Position numbers and translations under genes: made by a program
Notes under the pieces: model-generated
The model's input: the letters and a program-made list of their open reading frames with translations, nothing else
Database searches by the model: none
What the model was told of the DNA's origin: nothing
Source: an uncultured Flavobacteriales bacterium
GTDB taxonomy: Bacteria; Bacteroidota; Bacteroidia; Flavobacteriales; Crocinitomicaceae
Reading direction: 5' to 3'
DNA: 8,199 nucleotides
Assembly: GCA_946478775.1 (NCBI GenBank)
Contig: CAMLDR010000183.1
Location: 1-8,199, forward strand
Part shown: one piece after another, positions 1-5,064 of the stretch
How positions within the stretch are numbered: position 1 is the first letter of the stretch
Layout of the letters: the number at the start of each line of letters is the position of its first letter

Positions 1-35
1 AGCAAAATGATCACTACTATTCAAAAATAAGGCAC

Positions 36-70
36 AAAAAAAGAGGTTTTTCATTCCGAAAAACCTCTTT
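36..70 (-). terminator. Intrinsic terminator of the 63-residue protein gene
   Basis: A perfect 13-bp inverted repeat (40-52 with 58-70) encloses a 5-nt loop. Read on the minus strand, the second arm runs into an uninterrupted T tract of seven, partly inside the stem. The hairpin begins 23 nt after the TAA stop of the small gene at 94-285. No T tract follows the stem on the plus strand, so the minus-strand reading is preferred. Confidence 0.85.
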
Positions 71-93
71 ATCACATTCTGCGAGGAGTGAAA

Positions 94-285
94 TTAATCA
101 ATCCATTTATCATCTTTCATTTCACCTAGAATCACTACGTCTTTCGTACGCGAATAATCCTCAGCTGCAAGGAGCATCTGCTCTCTAGTATCTCTTCTAA
201 TTCGTATACCCTGTGATCCTGAATTTCTTACTTCAATGTAAAAACCGTCTCGCAATCTTGCTGGTTTTGTTGGAGGTCTACCCAT
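94..285 (-). CDS. Small basic conserved-looking protein, 63 aa, function unknown
   Basis: The protein has a basic, proline-containing N-terminus (MGRPPTKPARLRDGF), then a segment alternating hydrophobic and charged residues (FYIEVRN), an arginine-rich stretch (IRIRRDTREQM) and a short helix-like region ending in an acidic tail (KDDKWID). There is no signal peptide, membrane segment or cysteine. It resembles short uncharacterised proteins I associate with Flavobacteriia, but I cannot assign a domain. The ATG at 283-285 has no Shine-Dalgarno, which is normal for Bacteroidota. The upstream gene stops 65 nt earlier. The gap contains TATATTAG on the minus strand (306-313), one mismatch from TAnnTTTG, so it may have its own weak promoter or be read through. 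The strong terminator immediately downstream argues that this is a genuine expressed gene. The small basic fold would suit nucleic-acid or ribosome contact, but that is a guess. Confidence 0.7.
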   Translation of the reverse strand: MGRPPTKPARLRDGFYIEVRNSGSQGIRIRRDTREQMLLAAEDYSRTKDVVILGEMKDDKWID

Positions 286-350
286 TTGTCTGTGTTTTTC
301 TGCATCTAATATAGCAATACATTAAATGCTTCGTTTAAAATTATATTTTT

Positions 351-827
351 TTAGGAATCCAGTAAATCTGATTCCAATTTTTGTTTGTATAGGACCCCCT
401 GTCTTTTATACCTGCTTGATTGAACAATTCCAACAATTGAAAAAGACACAATCACGGGTAGAAAAAAGAGGAAACCCACACCTACTTCATCAAAACTTAA
501 GCCCGACGGAGAGCTTAACATCGCTAAATCCCACAGCAAAAACAATGCCGATAAAGACAAGCCAATAATTGACAAAACCTTATTTGTAACTCGTTTAATT
601 TGAATTAATCCGAGTAAAAATGTCGCAATAAAAAAAGAGAAGAATAAGAGACTAATCCAACCGGCTTCTACTGTTTTCAAGGCCCCTTCATCCTGACCGT
701 AAAAATCCGGAGCATTCCAAAATGAATCCGGGTACCTCGCGTAACTAACCATATCAATGTAGTAAATGATTATAAACCCGAATAGTACGCTAAGAACCAA
801 ACTTGAAATGTAAAAAGCTTTATTCAT
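351..827 (-). CDS. Unrecognised four-helix inner-membrane protein, 158 aa
   Basis: I do not recognise this family. Four hydrophobic helices are visible at about residues 5-25, 56-77, 84-104 and 116-135. Positive residues cluster at the N-terminus (MNK), between helices 2 and 3 (KRVTNK) and after helix 4 (RYKRQ). The loop between helices 1 and 2 is long and acidic/aromatic (about 26-55). By the positive-inside rule both ends face the cytoplasm, with a roughly 30-residue outer loop. The frame extends two codons upstream to a TTG at 831-833, but the ATG at 825-827 is the more likely start. A TATATTCG on the minus strand (842-849) is one mismatch from the Bacteroidota -7 box. No partner gene overlaps it, and nothing points to transport or enzyme activity. 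That the frame is coding is supported by coherent membrane topology and by its fit in a same-strand gene series. Confidence 0.6.
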   Translation of the reverse strand: MNKAFYISSLVLSVLFGFIIIYYIDMVSYARYPDSFWNAPDFYGQDEGALKTVEAGWISLLFFSFFIATFLLGLIQIKRVTNKVLSIIGLSLSALFLLWDLAMLSSPSGLSFDEVGVGFLFFLPVIVSFSIVGIVQSSRYKRQGVLYKQKLESDLLDS

Positions 828-906
828 CCTCAAATTTGGCGCGAATATATGACTTTATTTTGAAATTCCTAAAAAACGGACTGATTATCAAAAAAATAGC
901 ACTGGA

Positions 907-1536
907 TTAATTCTCCTTAACTTGATAAAATGTGCCGTTCTCATTCATTTCCATAGAAACCAGGTCCCAGCAAATAAATAATACCATCAAGCGGTCAATT
1001 TGTGATTTTTCCAGGTTCGAGCTCCGGTAAATCTTACTCAAGGTAATTCCTGGATTAGTGGCGATGATTGTCAATAACCGGGTTTCTTCCTCTCCTATTT
1101 TTTCAGGTTTCTTTTGATCAAAATGTTCATGCTTCCAAACATTCAACAGGATTTTGTTGGCTAGTAAAGTATGGTCTTTTCTTCTGACATAGGCTTTCCA
1201 TTTTCCTTCTTCGTCTGGTGCAAGTACCGGTTTGTTTGCTGTTTTTTCAATCGAAATTTCCAAAACCAGTTTCATATCTTCCTGCCACACCCGCGACTGA
1301 AATTCCAGCTTGGGTTTGGAATACATATCCACTGCAGCCTCAATCATGTGGATTTCTTCAGTAGGGTCAACTCCGGTGATTTTCCCGTTGTCTTTCACAC
1401 CAATCAGGAGTCTTCCTCCGTCTGTATTTGCAAAAGCAACGAGTGTTCTTGCAATCTTCTTAGAGTCATCAATCCGGAACTTGAAATCCTGCTGCTGGTG
1501 TTCCCCTTCTTTGATCAATTGTTTTACCGATTGCAT
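907..1536 (-). CDS. AlbA_2 (Schlafen-type) domain protein, putative nucleic-acid binding, 209 aa
   Basis: The N-terminal half carries the AlbA_2 (formerly AAA_4) signature: an EGE...DFKF segment (about residues 10-20), AFANTDGG (34-41), then RLLIGVKDNGKITGV (about 42-56). This fold is found in putative transcriptional regulators and in Schlafen proteins, and is generally taken to bind or process nucleic acid. The second acidic residue of the usual E..E-F-K motif is Asp17 here (QQQDFK). A central YVRRKDHTLLANK segment (about 115-127) is followed by a C-terminal region from about 145 that resembles a winged helix (EETRLLTIIATNPGITLSKI). The frame stays open 17 codons upstream, but those residues fit the domain poorly. 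The ATG at 1534-1536 follows an exact TAnnTTTG, so I chose it. No ATPase P-loop or protease is present. It stands alone between intergenic gaps. DNA or RNA as ligand is undetermined. Confidence 0.75.
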   Translation of the reverse strand: MQSVKQLIKEGEHQQQDFKFRIDDSKKIARTLVAFANTDGGRLLIGVKDNGKITGVDPTEEIHMIEAAVDMYSKPKLEFQSRVWQEDMKLVLEISIEKTANKPVLAPDEEGKWKAYVRRKDHTLLANKILLNVWKHEHFDQKKPEKIGEEETRLLTIIATNPGITLSKIYRSSNLEKSQIDRLMVLFICWDLVSMEMNENGTFYQVKEN

Positions 1537-1540
1537 ACTG

Positions 1541-1548
1541 CAAAAATA
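1541..1548 (-). promoter_or_regulatory. Putative -7 promoter box of the AlbA_2 gene
   Basis: Minus strand TATTTTTG matches the Bacteroidota -7 consensus TAnnTTTG exactly. It lies only 4 nt before the ATG at 1536, so transcription would begin at or very near the A of the start codon. A TTTG is present further upstream (1576-1579), but the 27-bp spacing is longer than usual for a -33 element. The short AT-rich motif could occur by chance. Confidence 0.45.
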
Positions 1549-1600
1549 AGAAGAAAAGTAATTTAAGTGGGAAAACAAAGTTATCATCCTGAATTTGCCA

Positions 1601-1640
1601 TTCGAGAATTTCAGAATTCGTGAGTTCGCGATTTCTCGAA
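1601..1640. repeat. Intergenic imperfect inverted repeat between aroE and the AlbA_2 gene
   Basis: The 8-nt arms TTCGAGAA (1601-1608) and TTCTCGAA (1633-1640) are exact reverse complements across a 24-nt spacer. The spacer itself holds GAATTC and TCGCGA palindromes and reiterated TTCG words. It occupies most of the 132-bp gap between the aroE stop (1669) and the AlbA_2 start (1536). There is no T tract on either strand, so it is not a standard intrinsic terminator, although it could still fold at the aroE mRNA 3' end. Confidence 0.5.
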
Positions 1641-1668
1641 CTCGTTACCTGGATTTTACTTAGGATAA

Positions 1669-2400
1669 TCAGCTATTCCAAATTTCCCAGGCCTTGTTTG
1701 CCTGTTCTTTCAGCATAGAAAGTCCATTTAAGGTAGTCGCTCCCTTCAACCGGGATTCCTTCAAAAACCGTGTTTCCTCCGGATTATAGATCAGATCAAC
1801 GCACAAATGTTTGTCTGTCAGGAATTCAAACGGGAAAGGAATACACTCATCCACATTCGGAAAAGTTCCCACAGGAGTGCAATTCACAACAATCTTACAA
1901 GCGCGAAGTATGTGTTCATTGATCGCTTCGTAGGGAAATTCCTTTTCTTTCTTCGGATTTCGGGAAATCCACAAAACATCCAAACCAATGTTCTTCAAAA
2001 CATAAGCAACCGCTTTTGAAGCTCCACCGGTTCCAAGGATTAATGCGCGCTCGTGTTCATTCGTAAGAAAGGGCTTGATCATCTGGTGAAAACCAAACGC
2101 GTCCGTGTTGTAACCGATTTTTTGACCGTCTGTTGAAAGATGGACACAGTTCACTGCTCCAATTGCTTTCGCTTCCTCACTGAGTGAGTCCAGGAACGGA
2201 ATAACCTGTTCTTTGTATGGAATCGTAACGGAAAAACCTTTTAGGTCAGCAATACTAAAAACTTCCTGAATCTCGCCTATTTCGGACAATTCAAAGTTTT
2301 TAAAAGTATGATCCATCCCTTCTTTTTGGAATTTCTCATCAAAGTACTGCTTGGAAAATGAGTGCCCCAGGGTTTTACCGACCAATCCGAATTCAGACAT
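1669..2400 (-). CDS. aroE: Shikimate dehydrogenase (NADP+), 243 aa
   Basis: AroE reduces 3-dehydroshikimate to shikimate with NADPH in the cytoplasm, the fourth step toward chorismate. The shikimate-binding serines are in GHSFS (Ser14, Ser16). The catalytic lysine is in VTIPYK (Lys63), Asn84 in GAVN and the catalytic aspartate in YNTD (Asp100). The nucleotide-binding domain shows GTGGASKA (123-130), the cofactor loop SRNPKK (146-151), NCTPVG (173-178) and DLIYNP (202-207). NGLSMLKEQA near the C-terminus completes the family pattern. The frame runs 11 codons further upstream, inside the dedA gene. The ATG at 2398-2400 places MSEFGLVG at the usual family start and gives a normal short AroE length. 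It overlaps the dedA stop by 8 bp (ATGTCTGA), which suggests translational coupling as the last gene of a rhodanese-dedA-aroE unit. The usual NRT of the cofactor loop is SRN here. Confidence 0.93.
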   Translation of the reverse strand: MSEFGLVGKTLGHSFSKQYFDEKFQKEGMDHTFKNFELSEIGEIQEVFSIADLKGFSVTIPYKEQVIPFLDSLSEEAKAIGAVNCVHLSTDGQKIGYNTDAFGFHQMIKPFLTNEHERALILGTGGASKAVAYVLKNIGLDVLWISRNPKKEKEFPYEAINEHILRACKIVVNCTPVGTFPNVDECIPFPFEFLTDKHLCVDLIYNPEETRFLKESRLKGATTLNGLSMLKEQANKAWEIWNS

Positions 2401-3034
2401 CTTTCTTGCCCATTTTGGAACGGATAAAGCCAATGATCATCGGTAAAAGGGAAATAAAAATAATCCCCAGACACACTTTTTCAATGTTGTGTTTGATCCA
2501 CTCGATGCTTCCGAGAAAATAACCGGCCAATGTCAATCCGAAGATCCACAGAAAACCTCCGATCACATCAAATAAGAAGAATTTGCGGTAGTTCATTTTC
2601 CCGATCCCGGCAGCAAAAGGAGTAAACGTACGTACAAACGGAACAAAACGCGCCATGATGATCGCTTTCACTCCGTTTTTTTCAAAGAAGGCCTCTGTTT
2701 TTTCCAGGTAAACCGGTTTTACCAATTGCCTTCCTTTTATTTTCCAGTTGAATACGTTTAATCCGATATTCCTTCCGATCCAGTAATTGACATTATCTCC
2801 AAGAACTGCTGCAAAAAACAGCAAGCCCAATAACAGCGCGATATTCAATTCTCCGGAAGCAGCAAACAATCCGGCTGTGAATAAAAGCGAATCTCCGGGC
2901 AAGAAAGGCATCACTACCAATCCTGTTTCCACAAAAATGACCAGGAAAAGAATAATGTAAATGTAGTTTTCGTAGGTTTTAACGAAATCTCCAAAATGTT
3001 CCAGGTCAAATAACTGGTGAAAAAACTCTAACAT
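2393..3034 (-). CDS. DedA/VTT-family membrane protein, 213 aa
   Basis: DedA (SNARE-associated/VTT) proteins are polytopic inner-membrane proteins. Several are implicated in undecaprenyl-phosphate or phospholipid flipping and in envelope homeostasis. The family signature is complete: FVETGLVVMPFLPGDSLLF (about 34-52) with Glu36 and Asp48, GDNVNYWIGR (79-88), then MARFVPFVRTFTPFAAGIGKM (127-147) with Arg129 and Arg135, and a glycine/tryptophan-rich helix. These four charged residues correspond to those reported as essential in E. coli YqjA/YghB. Hydrophobic segments lie at about 25-45, 50-78, 150-172 and 184-205, joined by a soluble stretch (about 93-120). The ATG at 3032-3034 is 8 nt after the rhodanese stop, and the 3' end overlaps aroE by 8 bp, so it sits mid-operon. 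The exact substrate cannot be told from sequence, so I give no gene symbol. Confidence 0.9.
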   Translation of the reverse strand: MLEFFHQLFDLEHFGDFVKTYENYIYIILFLVIFVETGLVVMPFLPGDSLLFTAGLFAASGELNIALLLGLLFFAAVLGDNVNYWIGRNIGLNVFNWKIKGRQLVKPVYLEKTEAFFEKNGVKAIIMARFVPFVRTFTPFAAGIGKMNYRKFFLFDVIGGFLWIFGLTLAGYFLGSIEWIKHNIEKVCLGIIFISLLPMIIGFIRSKMGKKDV

Positions 3035-3042
3035 AGCTGCAA

Positions 3043-3357
3043 TTAATACATTTCGTAATTAGGCTCGAACGTTTCAAACCAATTGGTTATTCCTCCTTCT
3101 AAAATCGCAATATGCTGAAAACCGTGACCGCATTCCAGCAAGTTAGCTACAGATTCGGCTCTTCTTCCGGTTTTGCAAACGATGATATACTGTTTCGATT
3201 TATCCATCGATTCAGCAACTTCAGGAACCTGATGCATCGGAATCCTGGTTCCGCCAATGGAACAAATTTCTACTTCCCATGGTTCACGGATATCGATCAG
3301 TTCTGCCTCGTTATTTTGAATCAGCTGCTTACAGGCTTCGGAGGTAATACGATTCAT
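3043..3357 (-). CDS. Single-domain rhodanese-like sulfurtransferase, 104 aa
   Basis: This is a single cytoplasmic rhodanese domain with no signal peptide. ELIDIREPWEVEICSIGG (about 19-36) is the typical first half of the fold. The active-site loop is CKTGRR with Cys61 as the predicted persulfide carrier. EGGITNW (87-93) is the family's C-terminal signature. Members pass sulfane sulfur to acceptors such as thiolates or cyanide; the acceptor here is unknown. The frame remains open to a TTG at 3388-3390, but the ATG at 3355-3357 gives the natural domain start and lies 12 nt after a consensus -7 box. It is the first gene of a tight unit with dedA (8-nt gap) and aroE. GlpE/PspE-type single-domain rhodaneses are about this length. 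Confidence 0.88.
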   Translation of the reverse strand: MNRITSEACKQLIQNNEAELIDIREPWEVEICSIGGTRIPMHQVPEVAESMDKSKQYIIVCKTGRRAESVANLLECGHGFQHIAILEGGITNWFETFEPNYEMY

Positions 3358-3369
3358 TCTTTTTTTCGG

Positions 3370-3377
3370 CAAAGATA
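3370..3377 (-). promoter_or_regulatory. Putative -7 promoter box of the rhodanese-dedA-aroE unit
   Basis: Minus strand TATCTTTG is an exact TAnnTTTG match, 12 nt before the ATG at 3357. No clear TTTG is seen at the expected -33 spacing. It sits between the palindromic repeat at 3390-3462 and the first gene of the unit, which is the expected place for its promoter. Confidence 0.5.
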
Positions 3378-3389
3378 GACTTATTTGCA

Positions 3390-3462
3390 AATTGAAAATG
3401 TAGAATGGAGAATTGAAAAGATGAAATACTCATTCATTCTTTTCAATTTTAAATTTTCAATT
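3390..3462. repeat. Nested intergenic inverted repeat between the DUF4442 and rhodanese genes
   Basis: Inner arms AATTGAAAAGATGAA (3411-3425) and TTCAT-T-CTTTTCAATT (3433-3448) form a 15-bp stem with one bulged base and a 7-nt loop. Outer arms AATTGAAAAT (3390-3399) and ATTTTCAATT (3453-3462) also match exactly, with unequal spacers (11 and 4 nt). The whole element fits between the DUF4442 stop (3469) and the rhodanese promoter box. Its words and arrangement recur, in the opposite orientation, at 4926-5009. There is no T tract after the stem, so it is not a standard intrinsic terminator. Confidence 0.65.
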
Positions 3463-3468
3463 GTCGAT

Positions 3469-3936
3469 TCACTTGATTTTCACTGAGATTTCCATCTCGA
3501 AAAGCGCTACAACATCTCCGTTCAGATCTTTTGCAGTTACTTTAACCCAGTGATTCTGCCTTTCGTTTGTTTGTATTGCTTTTAAAACCTGTTCACGCAC
3601 AACAGCTCCTTCATTACAGGTAAAAATGACGTCTGTTTCTGCGCGCTTTACGAATTCCGACTTCATTCCCTTAAAAGCAAAGGAAGGTCGCACATTGAGT
3701 TCGTCGCAAAAATAAAAGGCGTGCAGCCCTGCAGTAACGTCAGCTCCAACGGCTAAAACCCCGAAATACATACTTTTCAGATGATTTTTAGTACGTCTTC
3801 TCAACTTTATCTTCACCACCACATTCTCCTCATTGAGTTCTATCAATCTCGGACGAACGTATCCGATCATGGGAATCCTGAAAATGCCCATTAACCGAAG
3901 CATCATGCTGTATTTCTTCAGATTCGGATTACTCAT
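3469..3936 (-). CDS. DUF4442 hotdog-fold protein, thioesterase-like, 155 aa
   Basis: Length and pattern fit the DUF4442 family, which has a hotdog fold related to PaaI-type acyl-CoA thioesterases. The diagnostic segment is KNHLKSMYFGVLAVGAD (about 50-66): Asn51 and the SMYFG helix, with Asp66 in the long central hotdog helix. A strand-rich C-terminal half follows (RPSFAFKGMKSEFVKRAE, then VKVTAKDLNGDVVALFEMEI). No signal peptide is present; the N-terminal MMLRLMGIFRIPMIGYV is hydrophobic, but its length suits membrane association rather than a spanning helix. The ATG at 3934-3936 overlaps the upstream oxidoreductase stop by 8 bp (ATGAGTAA), so the two are probably translationally coupled. Thioesterase activity is suggested only by fold; the acyl substrate is unknown. 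Confidence 0.8.
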   Translation of the reverse strand: MSNPNLKKYSMMLRLMGIFRIPMIGYVRPRLIELNEENVVVKIKLRRRTKNHLKSMYFGVLAVGADVTAGLHAFYFCDELNVRPSFAFKGMKSEFVKRAETDVIFTCNEGAVVREQVLKAIQTNERQNHWVKVTAKDLNGDVVALFEMEISVKIK

Positions 3937-4876
3937 GTGTAAGGCTTTTGATGATCTCTTTCACTGACCGGATTGATTTAACGTGCTCAATACTGGGCCC
4001 GGCGCACCAAACGGTTTTGTAGGTTGCACTAAATGCCGCTTTTTCCAAAGATTTCATACCACGGTAGAAAGTCAATGCTTTCACCCATTTTTTCAGGCGT
4101 TTATTCCGATTTAAAAAGCGTTCCAGCCAGGATTGTTCCGTCCCGATCTCTTTTACGTATGGCGTATTAATAACAGTACAAGGAGTTCCTGACAACTTGG
4201 AAGTCATCACGATATCCTTTTCCCCATAATCTACACAAGCCTGTTTGTATTCTTTGGAAACACCCGCTTCATCAGATGCAATAAATATAGAACCGATTGA
4301 AAACCCATCCGCTCCGGCGGCAATCAGTGCATCCATTTCCTTCTTCGTACCAACGCCTCCGGCAGAGATTACTGGAATTGAAACAGCTTCTTTGATACTT
4401 TTTATGAGAGTCGCAGCATCCAGTTGTCCGGCATGACCTCCTGCCCTGTTATTCACCGCAATTACTGCATCTGCACCTAAACCGGCTACTTTTTGCGCAT
4501 AACCAACATCTGTGACATCACAAAAAACTTTGATCTTTTTTCCGTGAGCAGCATCAATAACTTTTTTCGGAGAACCCAAAGAAGTGATAAAGAAATCAAC
4601 TCCTTCTTCTACGCAAATCTTTAATTGTTCGTCCATGTAAATATTGGAAGCATTCACAATCAGATTGATTCCGATCGGTCCTTTTGCTTTTGCCTTCATT
4701 CGCTTCAACCCTTCTCTTAAAAGATCTGTAGAGCGGTAATTCAAAGCCGGAATAGCAGCTGCAATTCCGTTTTCTGTCCCGGAAATGATCATTTCTTCGT
4801 TGGAAACCAGAAACATCGGCGCCATGATAATCGGATGCTCAATATTCAATAAATTGCTTAAGGCTAATTTCTCCAT
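3929..4876 (-). CDS. FMN-dependent nitronate monooxygenase / FabK-like oxidoreductase, 315 aa
   Basis: This is a TIM-barrel flavoprotein of the nitronate monooxygenase (2-nitropropane dioxygenase) / enoyl-ACP reductase II superfamily. HPIIMAPM (14-21) is the N-terminal flavin-site strand, GINL (69-72) and FFITSLG (95-101) follow, then NNRAGGHAGQ (142-151) with His148 at the catalytic histidine position. ISAGGVGT (170-177) and ADGFSIGSIFIAS (189-201) form the FMN phosphate-binding part. SGTPCTVI lies at the usual C-terminal position. The open frame begins two codons earlier at a TTG (4880-4882), but the ATG at 4874-4876 is preferred. A consensus -7 box lies 17 nt upstream. Its 3' end overlaps the DUF4442 gene. 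Family members oxidise alkyl nitronates, while FabK reduces enoyl-ACP. Sequence alone does not separate these, although the neighbouring acyl-thioesterase-like protein makes an acyl substrate conceivable. Confidence 0.85.
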   Translation of the reverse strand: MEKLALSNLLNIEHPIIMAPMFLVSNEEMIISGTENGIAAAIPALNYRSTDLLREGLKRMKAKAKGPIGINLIVNASNIYMDEQLKICVEEGVDFFITSLGSPKKVIDAAHGKKIKVFCDVTDVGYAQKVAGLGADAVIAVNNRAGGHAGQLDAATLIKSIKEAVSIPVISAGGVGTKKEMDALIAAGADGFSIGSIFIASDEAGVSKEYKQACVDYGEKDIVMTSKLSGTPCTVINTPYVKEIGTEQSWLERFLNRNKRLKKWVKALTFYRGMKSLEKAAFSATYKTVWCAGPSIEHVKSIRSVKEIIKSLTHE

Positions 4877-4893
4877 TTTCAATTGATTACTTT

Positions 4894-4901
4894 CAAATAT
4901 A
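4894..4901 (-). promoter_or_regulatory. Putative -7 promoter box of the oxidoreductase-DUF4442 unit
   Basis: Minus strand TATATTTG is an exact TAnnTTTG match, 17 nt before the ATG at 4876. The overlapping upstream bases (TTATTTG) are similar, so the exact register is not certain. No clear -33 TTTG is seen at the usual spacing. Confidence 0.45.
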
Positions 4902-4925
4902 CAAATAATTATGCACGCATATATT

Positions 4926-5009
4926 AATTGAAAATTTATAATTGAGAATTTAAAAGTGGCTTAATGGAAACCCTTTTCAATTTTTCACATTCTCCATTTT
5001 AAATTATAA
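4926..5009. repeat. Intergenic inverted repeat related to the one at 3390-3462
   Basis: Inner arms AATTTAAAAG (4947-4956) and CTTTTCAATT (4973-4982) pair with one mismatch across 16 nt, the same inner spacing as the 11-bp core of the element at 3390-3462. Outer arms TTATAATT (4936-4943) and AATTATAA (5002-5009) match exactly. Read on the plus strand it begins AATTGAAAATTTA and later carries TTCTCCATTTT. The minus strand of the 3390-3462 element shows the same words in the same order (AATTGAAAATTTAAAATTGA, CTTTTCAATT, TTCTCCATT). It fills the space between the terminator of the beta-barrel gene and the promoter of the oxidoreductase gene. Confidence 0.6.
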
Positions 5010-5038
5010 AAAAGCCTTCCCGATTTCTCAGAAAGGCT
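5008..5038 (-). terminator. Intrinsic terminator of the outer-membrane beta-barrel gene
   Basis: On the minus strand the arms at 5038-5031 and 5020-5013 form an 8-bp stem, with AGCCTT/AAGGCT at its base and one G-U pair. It closes a loop of about 10 nt and is followed at once by five to six T residues. It begins 26 nt after the TGA stop of the beta-barrel gene at 5065. It also isolates that gene from the unit downstream. Confidence 0.75.
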
Positions 5039-5064
5039 GTATTTTATTTCTCAAATGGCTTTAA

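Noticed and set aside
326..568. 80-residue open frame on the plus strand
   Set aside because: It is antisense to the four-helix membrane protein, with no domain and low-complexity content.
834..906. Possible small RNA or terminator in the gap between the AlbA_2 and membrane-protein genes
   Set aside because: The 73-bp AT-rich gap has no stem of convincing length and only a one-mismatch -7 box (842-849) without a matching -33.
1171..1566. 131-residue open frame on the plus strand opposite the AlbA_2 gene
   Set aside because: It lies fully antisense to a gene with a recognised domain, its product is rich in Phe/Cys/Ser with no domain pattern, and it has no independent promoter or terminator.
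1601..1640. Standard intrinsic terminator for aroE
   Set aside because: The hairpin has only 8-bp arms with a 24-nt loop and no T tract on the minus strand, so I list it as a repeat only.
2277..2474. 65-residue minus-strand open frame across the dedA-aroE junction
   Set aside because: It is a third frame over two well-supported overlapping genes; there is no frameshift in either, so no fusion is implied.
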